Shown piece by piece: positions 60,386 through 64,000 of a stretch of 64,000 bases of DNA. The DNA is from Culturomica sp. (GTDB taxonomy: Bacteria; Bacteroidota; Bacteroidia; Bacteroidales; Marinifilaceae). The notes under the pieces are model-generated. The model searched no databases. It saw only the letters and a list, made by a program, of their open reading frames with translations, and had not been told where the DNA came from. Location of the stretch: NCBI GenBank assembly GCA_031271755.1, contig JAISVB010000075.1, forward strand, positions 78,955 through 142,954, in the 5' to 3' direction. How positions within the stretch are numbered: position 1 is the first letter of the stretch; each line of letters begins with the position of its first letter. The position numbers and the translations under genes were made by a program.

Positions 60386-61551
60386 AGAGAGCAGCGTACA
60401 TGGCTTTGTTGCTGGCGGCCGTCGGGTTCTTTGTCTGGAGTGAAACAACCCGGCCCCGGGAGATCGATTGGAGCGAAACCTTCCGTCCGCAAGACCGCAT
60501 CCCCTACGGAACCTGTATCGCCTTCAACAGCCTCTCCGCTCTTTTTCCGGCGGGCGCCGTCCGGGTAAGACGCCCGGTACCGGAGCAATTGGAACAACAC
60601 CGCTCCGGCCGGAAAACAGCTTACTGCTTTGTTGGCGGGAGCTTGCCGTTCGATGACATGGAACTGCGGCGGCTGGAGGCGTTTGCGGCCGAAGGGAACT
60701 ACGTGTTCATAGCGGCTTCCCGGCTCCCCGATACGCTCTATTCCTATTTTAAACTGAGCCGGATCGACGGATACGGCAAGCGGGAACACCGGCTTCTCCG
60801 TCCGGAACTTTCCGGGAAAAGCTACCGTTTCGGAGCGTGGTTCCACGGTTTACAGGTAGAGGAGGGGTTTGCGGGAGAGGTGCTGGGAACCCTGGCCGAT
60901 ACGCTGGCTACGCCGGATTTTGTCCGTTTCCGCTACGGCAACGGCGCCCTGTTGTTGAACACGAACAGTTTTGCTTTTACCAACTACTGGGTGCTGGATT
61001 CGTTGCAGGGGGATTACTATGCGAAGATTTTGTCTTACCTGCCGGAAGATGCGGAGATCTGGTGGGACGAATACAAGCTGGAGGAGCGGGAGAGCGCACC
61101 CGTTTTCCGGGTCATGTTGCGCTATCCGGCTTTGCGTCATGCCTGGTACCTGCTGCTGTTGGCGGCGCTTCTTTACCTGCTGTTCCGGATCAGGCGGGAA
61201 CAGCGTCCCATTCCCCGGATCGCCCCTCCCGCCAACAGGAGCGTGGAGTTTGTGGCGGCGGTCAGCGCCCTCTATTACAAAGAACGCGACCACGCCGGTA
61301 TCGCCCGGAAGCAGATCGATTGCTTCCTGGATGAGATGGCCCGTCTGTACCGGCTGCAAATCGACGAGCCTCATGAACAATCCGATGTGCAACTGGCCGG
61401 CGAGTTGGCGGAACGTTCCGGCGCAGACCGGGAAAAAACAGAGCGGCTGTTTCAATTGATCGGGGAGATCCGCCGGGAAAACAAGGTCGGCGATTACCGC
61501 CTGAAAGAGTTGATCAAACTGATGGAGTTGTTTAAACACACAAACAGATAA
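60382..61551 (+). CDS. DUF4350-like membrane protein
   Basis: The 389-residue protein has an N-terminal anchor (MKRAAYMALLLAAVGFFVW). The extracytoplasmic region (YGTCIAFNSLSALFPAGAVRVRRPVPEQL.., DDMELRRLEAFAAEGNYVFIAASRLPDTLY) has the glutamine-amidotransferase-like pattern of DUF4350. A second membrane helix (~255-272) leads to a helical cytoplasmic tail. The start overlaps the DUF4129 stop by ATGA; the MoxR gene follows after 2 bp. Confidence 0.78.
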   Translation: MKRAAYMALLLAAVGFFVWSETTRPREIDWSETFRPQDRIPYGTCIAFNSLSALFPAGAVRVRRPVPEQLEQHRSGRKTAYCFVGGSLPFDDMELRRLEAFAAEGNYVFIAASRLPDTLYSYFKLSRIDGYGKREHRLLRPELSGKSYRFGAWFHGLQVEEGFAGEVLGTLADTLATPDFVRFRYGNGALLLNTNSFAFTNYWVLDSLQGDYYAKILSYLPEDAEIWWDEYKLEERESAPVFRVMLRYPALRHAWYLLLLAALLYLLFRIRREQRPIPRIAPPANRSVEFVAAVSALYYKERDHAGIARKQIDCFLDEMARLYRLQIDEPHEQSDVQLAGELAERSGADREKTERLFQLIGEIRRENKVGDYRLKELIKLMELFKHTNR

Positions 61552-61553
61552 TC

Positions 61554-62561
61554 ATGGAAAAAATGGAAACAGCGGGCGATGGCCATACAGGCGCCGCCGC
61601 TTTCGAATCGCGGATCGATTTTACAGCCTTGCGGGACAAAGTGGATGCGTTGCGGTCGGCCGTGGGGCAGACCATTGTGGGACAACACGCTTTGACGGAT
61701 CTGTTGCTGACCGCCCTGCTTTCGGACGGGCATGTATTGATCGAAGGAGTTCCCGGCGTGGCCAAAACGTTGATGGCAAAGGTGCTGGCCAAGATGATCG
61801 CGGCGGATTTCGGCCGGGTGCAGTTTACGCCCGACCTGATGCCGAGCGACATATTGGGCACTTCGGTGTTCCTTCCTTCGTCGGGGCGTTTTGAATACCG
61901 GAAAGGCCCTGTGTTTACCAACGTACTGCTGGTGGACGAGATCAACCGCTCTCCGGCCAAGACCCAGGCGGCGCTTTTCGAGGTCATGGAGGAGCGGCAG
62001 ATCACCAGCGACGGGGTGCAGTACGACATGGAGTATCCCTTTATCGTCATCGCCACCCAGAATCCGGTGGAGCACGAAGGGACCTACCGTCTTCCGGAAG
62101 CCCAACTGGATCGCTTCCTCTTTAAAGTGACCGTGGATTATCCCGCTCCGGAAGAGGAGATCGAGATCCTCGGACTGCACGACAGCGGCGCCATTTCCGG
62201 CTGGCAGCAACTCCGGCCGGTTGTGAGCGTCAGCGAGTTGCGGAGCTTGCGCGAACAGGTGCGGCAGGTGTTGGTCGGCGAAAAGATTAAAGCCTACATC
62301 GTTGCCATTGTATCGGCTACCCGGAACAATGGCTGGCTGTACCTGGGGGCTTCTCCCAGAGCTTCCATCGCCCTGATGAACAGTGCCAAGGCGTATGCCG
62401 CCATTCAGGGACGGGATTTTGTCGTACCGGAGGATGTGGTTTTTCTGGCGGCGCCGGTGCTGCGGCACCGGATCCAGCTCTCCGCCGAACGGGAATTGGA
62501 GGGAGTTACCGTGGATCAATTGATCCGGCAAATGGTGGGAAAAGTGGAAGTTCCAAGGTAA
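61554..62561 (+). CDS. MoxR-family AAA+ ATPase
   Basis: The 335-residue ATPase has Walker A LIEGVPGVAKTLMAKVLAKM (about residues 63-72), Walker B NVLLVDEINRSPAKTQAALFEVMEERQIT and sensor VIATQNPVEHEGTYRLPEAQLDRFLFKV. MoxR proteins act as chaperone-like ATPases that mature metal-containing or cell-surface protein complexes, often through von Willebrand A or DUF58 partners. Here it lies between DUF4350 and DUF58 genes, the usual layout. Length is normal. Confidence 0.95.
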   Translation: MEKMETAGDGHTGAAAFESRIDFTALRDKVDALRSAVGQTIVGQHALTDLLLTALLSDGHVLIEGVPGVAKTLMAKVLAKMIAADFGRVQFTPDLMPSDILGTSVFLPSSGRFEYRKGPVFTNVLLVDEINRSPAKTQAALFEVMEERQITSDGVQYDMEYPFIVIATQNPVEHEGTYRLPEAQLDRFLFKVTVDYPAPEEEIEILGLHDSGAISGWQQLRPVVSVSELRSLREQVRQVLVGEKIKAYIVAIVSATRNNGWLYLGASPRASIALMNSAKAYAAIQGRDFVVPEDVVFLAAPVLRHRIQLSAERELEGVTVDQLIRQMVGKVEVPR

Positions 62562-62576
62562 CAGGGCCTGCAACGA

Positions 62577-63905
62577 ATGAAATTTTTGAAAGAACTGTTT
62601 TTGTCCGCCCGCTTTTTTACCGGGATGTGGATCGGGGTCTTTGCGCTGGTACTGGCTTACGTGTTCCCGGTGTTGTACCCCGTTGCACTGGCCTGGCCCC
62701 TGTTGCTCGGGTTGCTGGCGGCGACGGAACTGTTTTTGCTCTTTGCTCCGGGCCGGGCGGTGGCCGCCGAACGGATCGCAGCGGAGCGATTTTCCAACGG
62801 GGACGATAATCCGGTGGAGATAAAGATCACCAACGGTTACCGTTTCCGCACCTTTTTCCGGATCGTGGACGAAGCGCCGGTGGAGTTGCAACGAAGGGAT
62901 CTGGAGCAAAAATTGGCCGTAGACGGCGGCGGAGCGGGGCGTGTTACGTACTTTCTGCGCCCTGTCCGCCGGGGGGCGTACGAATTCGGCCGCATCCGGG
63001 TCTTTGCCTCTTCGTTTCTCGGTTTGGCGGAGCGGCGCTACTCTTTCGGGGAGGCGACGGCCGTTGCGGTGTATCCTGCTTACCTTCACATGCGGAAGTA
63101 CGAATTGATCGCTTTCGGGCGACAACACGCCCACGGTGTGCGCCGGATCCGGGTGGCGGGCGTCAGCTATTCGTTCGACCAGATCAAGCCGTATGTGCCG
63201 GGCGACGATCCGCGCACCGTCAATTGGAAAGCGACGGCCAAGTGCAACCGCCTGATGGTGAACAGCTATGCGGAAGAGCGGTCGCAACCGGTCTACTGCC
63301 TGATCGACAAGGGGAGGAGCATGCAGTCGCCTTTTAACGGGATGACGCTGTTGGATTACGCGATCAATGCCTCCCTGGCGCTTTCCGATGTCGTCCTGAA
63401 AAGGGGGGACCGCTCCGGGCTGCTTGCCTTTTCCCGTTTGCAGGAGACTTTTGTCAAAGCCGATAACCGGGGCGGGCAGCTCCATGCCTTGAACGAAGCG
63501 CTGTACAAACAGCAAACCGCTTTCGGAGAGACCGATTTTGAACAGCTTTGCGCGGTGACGGAGCGGAGGGTACAGGGGAGAAGCCTGCTGATCCTTTTTA
63601 CCAATTTTGAAAGCCGCAGCAGTTTGGAACGGCAGTTGCCGGCGTTGCGGAGATTGGCCGGAAAACACCTGTTATTGGTGGTGCTTTTTGAGAATGCCGA
63701 AATAAAGAAGATGGTGCAGGAGACTCCCGAAACGCTGTACGATATCTACTTCCAGGCCATTGCTTCCGGATTTATCCGGGAAAAGAGGCAGATGGTCAGC
63801 CTCCTGCGCGGGTACGGCATCCACGCCATCTCCTGCTCCCCGGAGCAACTGACCGTCGATACCATCAATACTTACTTGGGCCTGAAAGAGCGCGGCTCGG
63901 TGTAA
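62577..63905 (+). CDS. DUF58 protein (von Willebrand A-like domain)
   Basis: The 442-residue protein has an N-terminal pair of membrane helices (MWIGVFALVLAYVFPVLYPVALAWPLLLGLLAATELFLLFA), a beta-sandwich region (~60-180) and the DUF58 signature GVRRIRVAGVSYSFDQIKPYVPGDDPRTVNWKATAKCNRLMVNSYAEERSQPVYCLIDKGRSMQSP. The D-K-G-R-S part is a MIDAS-like metal site (DxGxS) of a von Willebrand A fold. It is the usual partner of MoxR. It is the last gene in the window; the remaining 95 bp show no feature. Confidence 0.92.
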   Translation: MKFLKELFLSARFFTGMWIGVFALVLAYVFPVLYPVALAWPLLLGLLAATELFLLFAPGRAVAAERIAAERFSNGDDNPVEIKITNGYRFRTFFRIVDEAPVELQRRDLEQKLAVDGGGAGRVTYFLRPVRRGAYEFGRIRVFASSFLGLAERRYSFGEATAVAVYPAYLHMRKYELIAFGRQHAHGVRRIRVAGVSYSFDQIKPYVPGDDPRTVNWKATAKCNRLMVNSYAEERSQPVYCLIDKGRSMQSPFNGMTLLDYAINASLALSDVVLKRGDRSGLLAFSRLQETFVKADNRGGQLHALNEALYKQQTAFGETDFEQLCAVTERRVQGRSLLILFTNFESRSSLERQLPALRRLAGKHLLLVVLFENAEIKKMVQETPETLYDIYFQAIASGFIREKRQMVSLLRGYGIHAISCSPEQLTVDTINTYLGLKERGSV

Positions 63906-64000
63906 CATCGCCCCCTGTATCTTCTTCTGTTTTTCCCTTGCTTTCCATAGTTTTACAGAACAGGAAACCCGGGAAATAAAATCTTTCCGGTATTGTTTCC

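Noticed and set aside
61494..63668. A 724-codon open frame antisense to the MoxR and DUF58 genes
   Set aside because: It is composed of Arg/His/Gln/Pro-rich sequence typical of the reverse strand of GC-rich genes, while the plus-strand MoxR and DUF58 frames carry full family motifs.

Overview
The window comes from the chromosome of an anaerobic member of the Bacteroidetes, most likely order Bacteroidales. The evidence is the Bacteroidetes-type promoter (TTTG, about 20 nt, TAnnTTTG) in front of many genes and both tRNAs, type III glutamine synthetase, a ferredoxin-dependent 2-oxoacid oxidoreductase, a BlaI/M56 pair carrying TonB-related domains, DUF3078, DUF4268 and HU-CCDC81-type proteins, and the gene orders rpsK-rpsD-rpoA-rplQ-eno and tRNA-Glu-rpsT. 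Base composition is roughly balanced, slightly GC-rich by eye, except for one AT-rich block at about 50.24-51.64 kb. I cannot name the genus.

Region by region. 0-3.7 kb: end of the ribosomal protein/RNA polymerase alpha operon, then enolase. 3.7-6.3 kb (-): mscS-corA membrane transport pair. 6.4-9.3 kb: korAB, 2-oxoacid:ferredoxin oxidoreductase. 9.35-12.3 kb (-): outer-membrane barrel and TPR proteins. 12.4-16.4 kb: recF, a DUF721/DciA-like gene, a fused two-domain acyltransferase (OlsF/GlsF-like) and a LysE exporter. 16.4-16.55 kb: arrays of an 8-bp repeat inside which the converging LysE and hydE genes both stop. 17.7-22.05 kb: two envelope proteins of unknown function. 22.1-23.2 kb: rsmI, tRNA-Glu, rpsT. 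23.3-25.6 kb: BlaI-type repressor and an M56 sensor protease fused to outer-membrane-receptor-like domains. 25.7-32.7 kb: ABC-F, metallo-hydrolase, Rid-family protein, TPR protein, Dcp peptidase. 32.9-37.9 kb: a CAT-anticodon tRNA, rlmH, a 1204-residue NtrY-like histidine kinase and a membrane-anchored putative regulator. 37.9-46.1 kb: DUF1573, pssA, HU-like membrane protein, galE, a GT5-like single-domain protein, yraN, a 205-bp palindrome, prfA, pyrF and pyridoxamine kinase. 46.6-50.2 kb: secreted esterase and glnN. 50.2-51.6 kb: AT-rich insert with a long RNA-like hairpin and a lipoprotein. 51.6-57 kb: rRNA methyltransferase, GH3, rnhB, DUF4268, DUF3078, pirin. 57-63.9 kb: an RDD / SpoIIM / membrane / DUF4129 / DUF4350 / MoxR / DUF58 locus.

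Most of the window is ordinary core genome. The parts that stand out are non-coding: the 205-bp palindrome before prfA, the dispersed 8-bp repeats, and the 114-nt hairpin with a competing terminator stem in the AT-rich block. Among proteins, the least understood sets are the M56-plug fusion with its repressor and the SpoIIM-MoxR-DUF58 locus. I see no CRISPR array, transposase, phage gene, plasmid function or recognisable defence system.
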